In this document: positions 1 to 4,972 of the stretch, piece by piece
How the letters are laid out: every line of letters begins with the position of its first letter
How positions within the stretch are numbered: position 1 is the first letter of the stretch
DNA from: SVTX01 sp045638125
Lineage (GTDB): Bacteria; Bacillota; Clostridia; Oscillospirales; CAG-272
Direction: 5' to 3'
DNA: 6,420 nt
Assembly (NCBI GenBank): GCA_045638125.1
Contig: JAZUAS010000015.1
Coordinates: 1 to 6,420 of the forward strand
Program-made: the position numbers and the translations under genes
Notes under the pieces: generated by a model
Databases searched by the model: none
What the model saw: the letters and a program-made list of their open reading frames with translations, nothing else
Told to the model about the DNA's origin: nothing

Positions 1-1
1 G

Positions 2-385
2 TTCATCGTTGAAAGCGGAACCGCAAAGTACGTTTGCCGTATTATCGACAGTGAGGGCAACAAGAAGGAGATAGAGTACACCACTTCGGATCTGACTGAA
101 AGCACCGGTCACAGAGGCGCGGCAGAAGGCTTCGGACTTGACCCCGACACCGCTCTGTTGAACGGATCATTCAGCAAAGCTCTTGATCTTACAGGATATG
201 AAGAACAGACGGTTACCGTTGAGGTTTATTCAATAACCAACGACGGCACTAAGGTTCTGTGTGCAACATTGAATAACGTTACGGTTGCTGCTGCAGTTGA
301 AGATGAAGAAGGCTCTGGAACTGAAGAAGGTTCTGACGCTGAAGAAGGCTCTGACGCTGAAGAAGGTTCTGACGCTGCTGAATAA
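2..385 (+). CDS. C-terminal fragment of an unrecognised protein with acidic EEGSDA-repeat tail (5' truncated)
   Basis: An open frame enters from the left edge in frame 2 and ends at TAA 383-385, giving 127 visible residues. The true start lies outside the window; an in-frame TTG at 158 has no convincing ribosome binding site and is not taken as the start. The first ~100 residues alternate short hydrophobic and polar stretches (for example QTVTVEVYSITNDGTKVL), compatible with a beta-sandwich domain of a surface or secreted protein, but I do not recognise the family. The tail from about residue 102 is low complexity: EEGSGT followed by three EEGSDA copies, then AE. No LPXTG motif or C-terminal membrane segment is visible, so sortase anchoring is not supported. 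The gene is followed 47 bp later by a strong terminator, so it is the last gene of its transcript. That it is a real gene is fairly sure; its function is unknown. Confidence 0.7.
   Translation, partial: FIVESGTAKYVCRIIDSEGNKKEIEYTTSDLTESTGHRGAAEGFGLDPDTALLNGSFSKALDLTGYEEQTVTVEVYSITNDGTKVLCATLNNVTVAAAVEDEEGSGTEEGSDAEEGSDAEEGSDAAE
305..376 (+). repeat. Four tandem 18-bp coding repeats (EEGS[DG][AT])
   Basis: Four in-frame 18-bp units occupy 305-322, 323-340, 341-358 and 359-376, each reading GAA GAA GGY TCT followed by GAC GCT (GGA ACT in the first). The glycine codon alternates GGC, GGT, GGC, GGT, which suggests that a 36-bp double unit was duplicated. The repeats encode the acidic C-terminal tail of the protein ending at 385. 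Copy-number change would keep the reading frame. Confidence 0.9.
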
Positions 386-432
386 TATCGGCTAAAAGCA
401 ATCATACAAAAGTAAAAATTACATAATTTTTC

Positions 433-462
433 AAGGCTACCGCCACGGCGGTAGCCTTTTTT
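433..462 (+). terminator. Intrinsic terminator of the left-edge gene
   Basis: The arms AAGGCTACCGCC (433-444) and GGCGGTAGCCTT (447-458) are perfectly complementary. After allowing for a minimal loop they form a GC-rich stem of about 11 bp, and a run of six T (457-462) begins at the stem end. This is a textbook rho-independent terminator for the + strand gene ending at 385. In the opposite direction the hairpin also follows the oxidoreductase stop (469) but has no good U tract, so it is probably weaker for that gene. Confidence 0.93.
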
Positions 463-468
463 ATGCTT

Positions 469-1986
469 TTAAAGCGAAAAATTCGACCCTGTTGCGGCTT
501 TCCCGGGAGAAAATTGCGTTTTCGGCGAGCGTTCAAGCCCTTCAAGGGCGTTTATTGTCGCTATCGCCGCTCTTCCGCCCGAGGCGGCGATAGGCAGTCC
601 ACCGGGACACTGTTGCCATTGAGTTGCCAGAATCACGTTGGAAAGTCCCTTTATTCGGTTGCTTTTGCGTGAGGGGATTGCCTTTGAGGGCAATATAAAG
701 CTCATATAAGAGCCGATCTGCGAGTCGGTGTAACGGTGATAGGTGGCAGGTGTCCAGATGTCGAGAAGCTTTAAGTCTCCGTCAAGCTCGGGAAGATTTT
801 TTTGAATAAGCCTTTGTGCAATATCAGCAAACCTTTGCTTGGCTTTATCGTATGCGGCTTTGTCCTGCTTTTGAAGACGAATAAATTCAAGAGAGCGGCT
901 TTCGTCGCAAAATGCCATAGCTTGAATTACCGTTTCACCATCGGGAGCGTAGCTTTTCTCGTGAGAAAATTCTCGAAGCACAAGTCTGTCGCAGCCTAAT
1001 GCGTGAATATGCTTTTTGGGGATATTAATAATCAGATCTCCGCGAAAGGGAAGAAAGCTTGATCTGCTGGAAAATGCACACTGTACGCTTGAAAATCTTT
1101 TCAAGCGTGGATTATCGTACATTTTTTTGATCTGTGAGGGCATGGGGGCATCCAAGAGACCGCTGAATGCTACGGCGGGGTCGGTTGTAATTACTACGTA
1201 GTCGGCTTCAAGCTCTGTTCCGTCGGCAAACCTTACCGATCTTGCTTTTTTGTTTTCGCATATTATTTTCGTAGCCTCTTTTTTCAAGAGAAGCTCGCCG
1301 CCAAAGGATTTGAATCGGTCGGACATGCGCTTCGCCATTCCGCGAGAGCCATACTGCGGAATGCCGCCGTTTTCGCCGCAGAAATGTGCGAAAACGAAGA
1401 TCAGCGCAAGCGCACCAAAGTCATCTCCCCAAAACGTACGGACAAATTCTCGAAGGAGTGGGTGCTTGAATCGTTCGGAAAGCTCCTTTGCGGTCAGAAA
1501 GTAATATTTCCCGAGAGTAGGGAAGCGTAAGATGCTTTTGATTCCGTCAAGACCCTCGTTGTGCTCTTCTCCGCCGATCGAGCAAAGCCTTTGCATAAGC
1601 GCTACAGCATTTATAAGTGCTTCGGTCTCCTTTTTGTCTTCGGGGGATATAGACAGCATGTCGTGTCGCAATCGGTTTATGTCCTTGTTTAGAGATAGCT
1701 CCTCTCCGTCCTTACGGCAGGAGTAAAGAGTTTCGCTTTGATAGACCTCGACACCTCCGAGAGCGCCAAGCTCCTCCCACATTTTATAGGTCGATGTGGC
1801 GGGGTTAGTGCCTGTCAGCCAATGTATGCAGTTATCTATCTCATAATCGCCGCGTCTCCAACCCGTGAGGTTGCCGCCTGCCACCGCCTGCCTTTCGCAC
1901 ACTACGGCGCTGTGGCCGTTCATTTGCGCGTATATCCCTGCGGAAAGCCCCGAAACTCCACCGCCGATAATAATAATTCTTGCCAT
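469..1986 (-). CDS. CrtI/phytoene-desaturase-like FAD-dependent oxidoreductase
   Basis: A 505-residue protein of the NAD(P)/FAD-dependent amine-oxidase/phytoene-desaturase superfamily. The N-terminus is a Rossmann FAD-binding motif (IIIIGGGVSGLSAGIYA, residues 4-20) with the ribose-binding acid at E31, followed by a GGNLTGWRRGDYEID segment typical of CrtI-like enzymes. A GSRGMAKRMSDRF...GGELL block and ADYVVITTDP follow in mid-protein. Near residues 447-478 lies the C-terminal flavin motif (NVILATQWQQCPGGLP...GGRAA). Length matches the family (about 490-510). I chose ATG 1986 (MARIIII) because AAAGGA lies 8 nt upstream. ATG 2004 (MKRKIKMARI) also has an AAAGG at fair spacing and would add six residues; the longer extension to 2061 looks unlikely. 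The last ~25 residues (from about ALEGLERS) are a polar tail beyond the conserved core. The enzyme is soluble by appearance. It presumably oxidises or isomerises a lipophilic or polyene-like substrate, but no carotenoid genes are nearby, so the substrate is unknown. It is transcribed alone and diverges from the hydrolase operon. Confidence 0.88.
   Translation of the reverse strand: MARIIIIGGGVSGLSAGIYAQMNGHSAVVCERQAVAGGNLTGWRRGDYEIDNCIHWLTGTNPATSTYKMWEELGALGGVEVYQSETLYSCRKDGEELSLNKDINRLRHDMLSISPEDKKETEALINAVALMQRLCSIGGEEHNEGLDGIKSILRFPTLGKYYFLTAKELSERFKHPLLREFVRTFWGDDFGALALIFVFAHFCGENGGIPQYGSRGMAKRMSDRFKSFGGELLLKKEATKIICENKKARSVRFADGTELEADYVVITTDPAVAFSGLLDAPMPSQIKKMYDNPRLKRFSSVQCAFSSRSSFLPFRGDLIINIPKKHIHALGCDRLVLREFSHEKSYAPDGETVIQAMAFCDESRSLEFIRLQKQDKAAYDKAKQRFADIAQRLIQKNLPELDGDLKLLDIWTPATYHRYTDSQIGSYMSFILPSKAIPSRKSNRIKGLSNVILATQWQQCPGGLPIAASGGRAAIATINALEGLERSPKTQFSPGKAATGSNFSL
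1085..1108. repeat. Perfect 11-bp inverted repeat inside the oxidoreductase gene
   Basis: ACGCTTGAAAA (1085-1095) and TTTTCAAGCGT (1098-1108) are exact reverse complements separated by only TC. The palindrome is inside the - strand oxidoreductase gene, where it encodes part of the PRLKRFSSV segment. A match of this length at such short spacing is not expected by chance in a window of this size. It could be a protein-binding site or an mRNA hairpin, or have arisen by codon coincidence; no T tract follows, so it is not an ordinary terminator. Confidence 0.8.
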
Positions 1987-2104
1987 TTTAATTTTCCTTT
2001 TCATAAAAAATTGCCTTTCTGGCTCTATTATTGTTCCCAAAAACGGCAGATTTTTACGCATCGGTTTAAAATATTTGGTTTTAATTCGGTTTTGAGATCA
2101 GCTG

Positions 2105-2133
2105 TTGCAAAATCCGCAATTTTATGTTATACT
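2105..2133 (+). promoter_or_regulatory. Sigma-A extended -10 promoter of the hydrolase operon
   Basis: A -35 element TTGCAA (2105-2110) is followed by a 17-bp spacer and a -10 element TATACT (2128-2133), with TG at 2125-2126 making an extended -10. Transcription should begin near 2140, giving a short leader that contains the ribosome binding site AGGGGGTGAG (2150-2159) for ATG 2163. The rest of the spacer toward the oxidoreductase (1987-2104) is AT-rich; I saw no convincing - strand promoter in it. Confidence 0.75.
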
Positions 2134-2162
2134 GAATATACGGTAGCTTAGGGGGTGAGATA

Positions 2163-2897
2163 ATGGATCATAAGGAATATAAAAGAATGATAACGGGAGC
2201 GAAAAGAGCGTTTTTGTTTGTTCACGGAATTATCGGAACGCCCGACCATTTTGACGAATTGATCCCGCTTCTCCCAAGTGACGTGTCTGTTTGGAATCTT
2301 CTGCTCGACGGTCACGGCTATGGTGTGGCTGAATTTTCGCGCGCGTCAATGAAAAAGTGGAGAGAGCAGGTGAAGGACGCAGTTGACGAGCTTGCGAAAA
2401 GCCATGACGAGATATACGTGGTCGCCCACTCAATGGGAACGCTCCTTACTATGGAGCAGGCGCTTTGCAACGAAAAGATCGTAAAAATGTTTTGGTTGCA
2501 GTCGCCCCTGCGACTATGTATTAGGCCCAGAATGGTTAAGACGGTAATGAGTGTATATTTTGACAAGGTCAAAGAGAAGGACGTTGACATCGTGGCGGCG
2601 AAACGCTGCTGCGGCATAAAACATTCAAGAAATATTTTTCTCTACGTAGGCTGGATACCGCGCTATCTTGAGCTTTTCGCAAAGATGAGCGCGACGAGAC
2701 GTGATCTTAAGCTTCTCAAAACTCCTTGCGTTGCCTGTCAGTCGAGACGGGATGAGATGGTCTCCAACCGCTCTGCAAGGCTTTTACGGAAAAACTCGTG
2801 TGTTACCGTTTACGAGCTTGACGGATCGGGACATTTCTATTACGCAGACGACGATCTCGCTCTGATATTGCGAGAGTTTAAAAAATTCATCGTGTGA
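2163..2897 (+). CDS. Alpha/beta hydrolase (esterase/lipase-like serine hydrolase)
   Basis: A 244-residue single-domain alpha/beta hydrolase. The strand before the oxyanion region reads FLFVHGIIG (residues 17-25), followed by a DGHGYG turn (49-54). The nucleophile elbow is AHSMG with S90. The acid is probably D197 in QSRRDEMVS and the base H224 in DGSGHFYY, so the catalytic triad is complete and in order. There is no signal peptide, so it should act in the cytoplasm. The pattern resembles carboxylesterase/monoacylglycerol-lipase-like proteins of Firmicutes that hydrolyse carboxylic esters; the substrate cannot be inferred. ATG 2163 is supported by a strong AGGGGGTGAG site 7 nt upstream (counted from AGGGGG). 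It is the first gene of a four-gene operon with its own promoter, and the next gene begins 14 bp after its stop. The middle region (about 115-175) is a likely lid/cap and is basic and cysteine-containing (CC at 149-150). Confidence 0.88.
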   Translation: MDHKEYKRMITGAKRAFLFVHGIIGTPDHFDELIPLLPSDVSVWNLLLDGHGYGVAEFSRASMKKWREQVKDAVDELAKSHDEIYVVAHSMGTLLTMEQALCNEKIVKMFWLQSPLRLCIRPRMVKTVMSVYFDKVKEKDVDIVAAKRCCGIKHSRNIFLYVGWIPRYLELFAKMSATRRDLKLLKTPCVACQSRRDEMVSNRSARLLRKNSCVTVYELDGSGHFYYADDDLALILREFKKFIV

Positions 2898-2911
2898 TAT
2901 TGGAGATAGCA

Positions 2912-3082
2912 ATGGACGAAAAGAAAAAGGCGCTCTTTATAGAGCAGAAAAAGACCCTCGACACCTTCCTTTCAAGGGGAGCGATATCGAAGGCGCAATA
3001 CGATAAAAGCTACGGCGACCTCAAAAAGCTTATGGGCATGGAGGACGTGGCAAAAGAGCTTGAAAGTGAGGAAAACAAATGA
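2912..3082 (+). CDS. Small SHOCT-like protein of unknown function
   Basis: A 56-residue, strongly charged, helical protein. The central segment (residues ~14-42, TLDTFLSRGAISKAQYDKSY then GDLKKLMG) has the pattern of the SHOCT short C-terminal domain: helix, a turn with G-A/I-I-S/T, then K-x-x-Y/F-x-x-x and a second helix rich in K and L. SHOCT segments are usually found at the ends of larger proteins and are thought to mediate oligomerisation, so a free-standing copy is slightly unusual. I chose ATG 2912 because GGAG (2902-2905) lies 6 nt upstream; a GTG at 2894 would overlap the hydrolase stop and has no good binding site. Its TGA overlaps the ATG of the nitroreductase gene (ATGA), indicating translational coupling. 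It may be an adaptor for its operon partners, but this is inference only. Confidence 0.75.
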   Translation: MDEKKKALFIEQKKTLDTFLSRGAISKAQYDKSYGDLKKLMGMEDVAKELESEENK

Positions 3083-3606
3083 ATTTCAGTGAAATAGCGA
3101 AAAACAGACAGTCATGTAGAAAATATCACGCCGAGAGAGCGGTCGAAGAAGAAAAACTGAGTGCTATATTGGAGAGCGCAAGGCTTTCTCCGTCGGCTTG
3201 TAACGGTCAGCCCTATCATGTAACCGTCTGCCGCGGTGAGACCGCTCAAGGTGTGGCAAAGGCGGTCATGGGCATGGGAATGAACAAGTTTGCCGCCGAC
3301 GCGCCGATATTGCTTGTCATATCCGAGGAGGATTACGTTGCCAGCGCCGCGCTGGGATCAAAGGTAAAGGGAAATGACTACCGCTCTATTGACATAGGCA
3401 TCCTTGCCGCTTATATCACAGCCGAAGCGACGGCGCAGGGACTTTCCACCTGCATCCTCGGCTGGCTTGACGACAAGAAGATACGCGAGATATGCGATCT
3501 TTCAAAGCCTGTGCGTCTTGTCATTACTTTAGGCTACGCCGCCGATGACGACAAGCTGCGCGAGAAAAAAAGAAAGCCCATAGAAAGGCTTGTAAGTGAG
3601 AAATAA
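3079..3606 (+). CDS. Nitroreductase-family FMN-dependent oxidoreductase
   Basis: A 175-residue member of the nitroreductase superfamily, which uses FMN and NAD(P)H to reduce nitro, quinone or related compounds. The N-terminal FMN phosphate-binding pattern is visible as R10-Q-S12-C-R14. It is followed by LSPSACNGQPYH (residues 37-47), the N/Q-P flavin-contact motif of the family. The DIGILAAYITAEATAQGL helix (105-122) and ILGWLDDKKIREI (126-138) match the C-terminal half, and the end carries the common RKP-x-ER-L ending. Length is at the short end of the family, as in the compact one-domain clostridial forms. ATG 3079 overlaps the TGA of the preceding small gene, and GTGAGGA (3066-3072) serves as ribosome binding site. 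The following gene starts 1 bp after its stop. The enzyme should be cytoplasmic and form a homodimer with the active site at the interface; the physiological substrate is unknown. Confidence 0.9.
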   Translation: MNFSEIAKNRQSCRKYHAERAVEEEKLSAILESARLSPSACNGQPYHVTVCRGETAQGVAKAVMGMGMNKFAADAPILLVISEEDYVASAALGSKVKGNDYRSIDIGILAAYITAEATAQGLSTCILGWLDDKKIREICDLSKPVRLVITLGYAADDDKLREKKRKPIERLVSEK

Positions 3607-3607
3607 T

Positions 3608-3910
3608 ATGAAAAAGGTTAAGATCACCGTGATCAGGCGGACAGAATATCCCGACCTCATGGAAAAATACGAAAATCCGCTGGAAAATCCTTGTGAGATG
3701 ACGGTGGGTGACGTTTTCGTGTCGGTAAACGCGGAAAAGCCCGATGGGCTTTGCTCGGTGGCGTGGGGGTGTATGTACGAGTTTGTCAAGACCCTTGCCG
3801 AGGGTGGTGGCAATTTCTTTGACGGCTGGATGAAGAATCCTTATTCCGCAATGGTCTCTTGTAACGACGGCTTCCGTCCCGTGACTTATTATATCGAGGC
3901 GATAGATTAA
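3608..3910 (+). CDS. TIGR04076-like small protein, function unknown
   Basis: A 100-residue protein resembling the TIGR04076 family of small anaerobe proteins. The features recalled for this family are a KVKITVIR opening strand, an acidic G-D-x-F turn (GDVFVS, residues 34-39), the EKPDGLCSVAW block (43-53), a G-G-N-F-x-D-G-W-M-K motif (67-76) and the ending CNDGFRPVTYYIE (85-97). Conserved Cys29, Cys49 and Cys85 could bind a metal or be redox active, which is inference. The start ATG 3608 is preferred over GTG 3596 because GTGAG (3596-3600) lies 7 nt before it and the protein then opens directly on the conserved strand. It is the last gene of the operon, 1 bp after the nitroreductase, and is followed by a bidirectional terminator. 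No enzymatic role is known to me. The family call comes from memory of its pattern. Confidence 0.8.
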   Translation: MKKVKITVIRRTEYPDLMEKYENPLENPCEMTVGDVFVSVNAEKPDGLCSVAWGCMYEFVKTLAEGGGNFFDGWMKNPYSAMVSCNDGFRPVTYYIEAID

Positions 3911-3917
3911 TAAATAA

Positions 3918-3948
3918 AAAGAAGGAGCGTAATTAATGCTCCTTCTTT
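3918..3948. terminator. Bidirectional intrinsic terminator between convergent genes
   Basis: AAAGAAGGAGC (3918-3928) and GCTCCTTCTTT (3938-3948) form an 11-bp stem with a 9-nt loop. On the + strand the stem ends in TTT followed by CG and TTTT (3946-3954), stopping the hydrolase operon. On the - strand it is followed by a better T-rich tract (complement of 3911-3920), only a few bases after the AraC stop at 3953. One hairpin therefore serves both converging transcripts. Confidence 0.88.
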
Positions 3949-3952
3949 CGTT

Positions 3953-4831
3953 TTATAACTTGTGATTCGTTTTTGCGCTTTGCATTTGCATATTGTCGTA
4001 GTGCTCTGAGTATTTTGACGGGAGCATCGACGTATGCTTTTTGAAAACTCTGGTGAAATAGCTTGTACTGTCAAATCCCGTTTTCGTTGCGGTCTCGGAT
4101 ACCGATATTCCATTAAGCAGTAATTCCTTTGCCTTGTTTATTCTGAAAAACGTGAGATAGTCTCCAAAGCTTTTGCCGAAGCTGCTTTTGAAGAGACGGC
4201 AAAAATAGCTCTGGTCGTATGAAAGCGCAGTGGCGGCATCGTGCGAGGTAATACGGTCGGAGTATCTCTCTTCTATAAATTCATGGACGTGTCGGGAAAA
4301 TGTATTTTTACGTCCGCTTCTTGTGGGAAAACATTTATTATTTGAGACGAGGAGCGCAAAAATGCGGAATATATCGGCGGAAATAAAAAATTCCCAACCA
4401 TGACTTTTGTCGGAAAACAAGCGCTCGATCTCGCGCATCAGCTCGAATATCTCTAAATTGTCGCTTTTGTTGTTAAGCCTTACCTCGCACAAAAGAAGCT
4501 TGTCGCATAGCTCTGTTGCGGGATGCTGCTTGACGGCAGTAAGAAGGGAAAGGCTGAAGGTGATACAAAAGTAGTCAAGAGTATCCGACTCGGCAAATAC
4601 CGAATGTATTTCATAGGGATTGACTATGGCGGTTTCTTTTTCGCGGAGTATTATTTCTTCCGAACCAATGGTTAGCCTTGCCTCTCCATGCTTAACTATA
4701 AAGATCTCACAGTCATTGTGATTGTGGGCAGGGGTTATAATTCGGTTTTTAAGATTACACGCCTTTACGATCCCGTAACTGACCGCCGCAGGAATCGTAG
4801 TGAAGCGCCTTCTGTAGCTATCGTTATACAA
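3953..4831 (-). CDS. AraC-family transcriptional regulator with N-terminal cupin domain
   Basis: A 292-residue regulator from the proposed TTG start. The N-terminal ~130 residues carry an AraC-type cupin sensing fold: PAHNHNDCEIFIVKHGEARL with H36, H38 and E42, and NPYEIHS with H76, the usual pattern for effector-binding cupin regulators in Firmicutes. The C-terminal ~100 residues are the AraC/XylS DNA-binding domain with two helix-turn-helix units. The first is around residues 194-219 (ITSHDAATALSYDQSYFCRL onward) and the second around 243-275 (SVSETATKTGFDSTSYFTRV followed by LPSKY). It probably senses a sugar or oligosaccharide and controls the divergent glycosidase-like gene and itself. 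The first in-frame start, GTG 4840, lies inside the Shine-Dalgarno sequence; TTG 4831 is correctly spaced and is preferred. The C-terminus has a short polar tail (DNMQMQSAKTNHKL). The family is certain; the effector is unknown. Confidence 0.93.
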   Translation of the reverse strand: MYNDSYRRRFTTIPAAVSYGIVKACNLKNRIITPAHNHNDCEIFIVKHGEARLTIGSEEIILREKETAIVNPYEIHSVFAESDTLDYFCITFSLSLLTAVKQHPATELCDKLLLCEVRLNNKSDNLEIFELMREIERLFSDKSHGWEFFISADIFRIFALLVSNNKCFPTRSGRKNTFSRHVHEFIEERYSDRITSHDAATALSYDQSYFCRLFKSSFGKSFGDYLTFFRINKAKELLLNGISVSETATKTGFDSTSYFTRVFKKHTSMLPSKYSEHYDNMQMQSAKTNHKL

Positions 4832-4836
4832 AACAA

Positions 4837-4846
4837 TCACCTCTTT
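4837..4846 (-). promoter_or_regulatory. Ribosome binding site deciding a TTG start for the AraC regulator
   Basis: On the - strand AAAGAGGTGA (4846 down to 4837) precedes TTG 4831-4829 by 5 nt, or 8 nt from AGG, which is ideal spacing. The upstream GTG codon (4840-4838) is part of this site and has no binding site of its own, which argues that it is not the start. Confidence 0.65.
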
Positions 4847-4853
4847 TACACAA

Positions 4854-4882
4854 ATTATAGCATTTTATTCCCAAAAAGTCAA
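4854..4882 (-). promoter_or_regulatory. Near-consensus sigma-A promoter of the AraC regulator
   Basis: On the - strand TTGACT (4882-4877) is followed by exactly 17 bp and TATAAT (4859-4854). This is one mismatch from the perfect -35 and a perfect -10. Transcription should begin near 4847, leaving a leader of only about 16 nt before TTG 4831. Such a strong promoter is likely to be autorepressed or activity-controlled, which is inference. Confidence 0.85.
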
Positions 4883-4909
4883 TACAGTGCAAATAAATGG
4901 TCAAAAGAA

Positions 4910-4933
4910 ATATTGCGTTGCCAATTCCAATAT
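4910..4933. promoter_or_regulatory. Candidate operator dyad in the divergent spacer
   Basis: ATATTG (4910-4915) and CAATAT (4928-4933) are exact inverted repeats around a 12-bp centre that also contains TTG and CCAA (4918-4924). The dyad overlaps the -35 element and spacer of the rightward promoter and lies about 30 bp upstream of the leftward -35. It is a plausible regulator site, but AraC proteins often bind direct repeats and the arms are only 6 bp, so the call is tentative. Confidence 0.3.
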
Positions 4934-4941
4934 GAGATAAT
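4913..4941 (+). promoter_or_regulatory. Probable extended -10 promoter of the glycosidase-like gene
   Basis: A weak -35 TTGCGT (4913-4918), a 17-bp spacer and a -10 GATAAT (4936-4941) preceded by TG at 4933-4934 form an extended -10 promoter. The expected start is near 4948, about 25 nt before ATG 4973. The poor -35 fits a promoter that needs an activator such as the divergent AraC protein. Confidence 0.55.
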
Positions 4942-4958
4942 AAAGGTGAGAAAGCAAA

Positions 4959-4966
4959 AAGGAGGA
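4959..4966 (+). promoter_or_regulatory. Ribosome binding site deciding the start of the glycosidase-like gene
   Basis: AAGGAGGA matches the anti-Shine-Dalgarno sequence almost fully and sits 7 nt (from GGAGG) before ATG 4973. The open frame extends upstream to about 4688 without a comparable site, so the short start is strongly preferred. Confidence 0.85.
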
Positions 4967-4972
4967 CAGAAT

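Noticed and set aside
414..431. AAAAATTA-CA-TAATTTTT palindrome before the first terminator
   Set aside because: It consists only of A/T bases in an AT-rich spacer, so chance symmetry is likely. The GC-rich hairpin just after it explains termination.
561..593. Inverted repeat CTATCGCCGC / GCGGCGATAG with a 13-nt loop near the 3' end of the oxidoreductase gene
   Set aside because: It lies in the codons for the GGRAAIAT part of the conserved flavin motif, which are rich in G and C and readily form symmetry. No T tract follows it on either strand.
1987..2104. Possible - strand promoter for the oxidoreductase
   Set aside because: Several AT-rich hexamers exist, but none pairs with a fair -35 at 16-18 bp, so I do not call one.
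1738..2151. 137-codon + strand open frame antisense to the oxidoreductase start
   Set aside because: It is a shadow of the - strand gene and its upstream region, with no ribosome binding site and no recognisable protein pattern. The opposite frame has clear flavin-binding motifs.
4688..4972. Upstream extension of the glycosidase-like reading frame by 95 codons
   Set aside because: It overlaps the AraC gene in antisense and both promoters. The perfect Shine-Dalgarno at 4959-4966 fixes the start at 4973.
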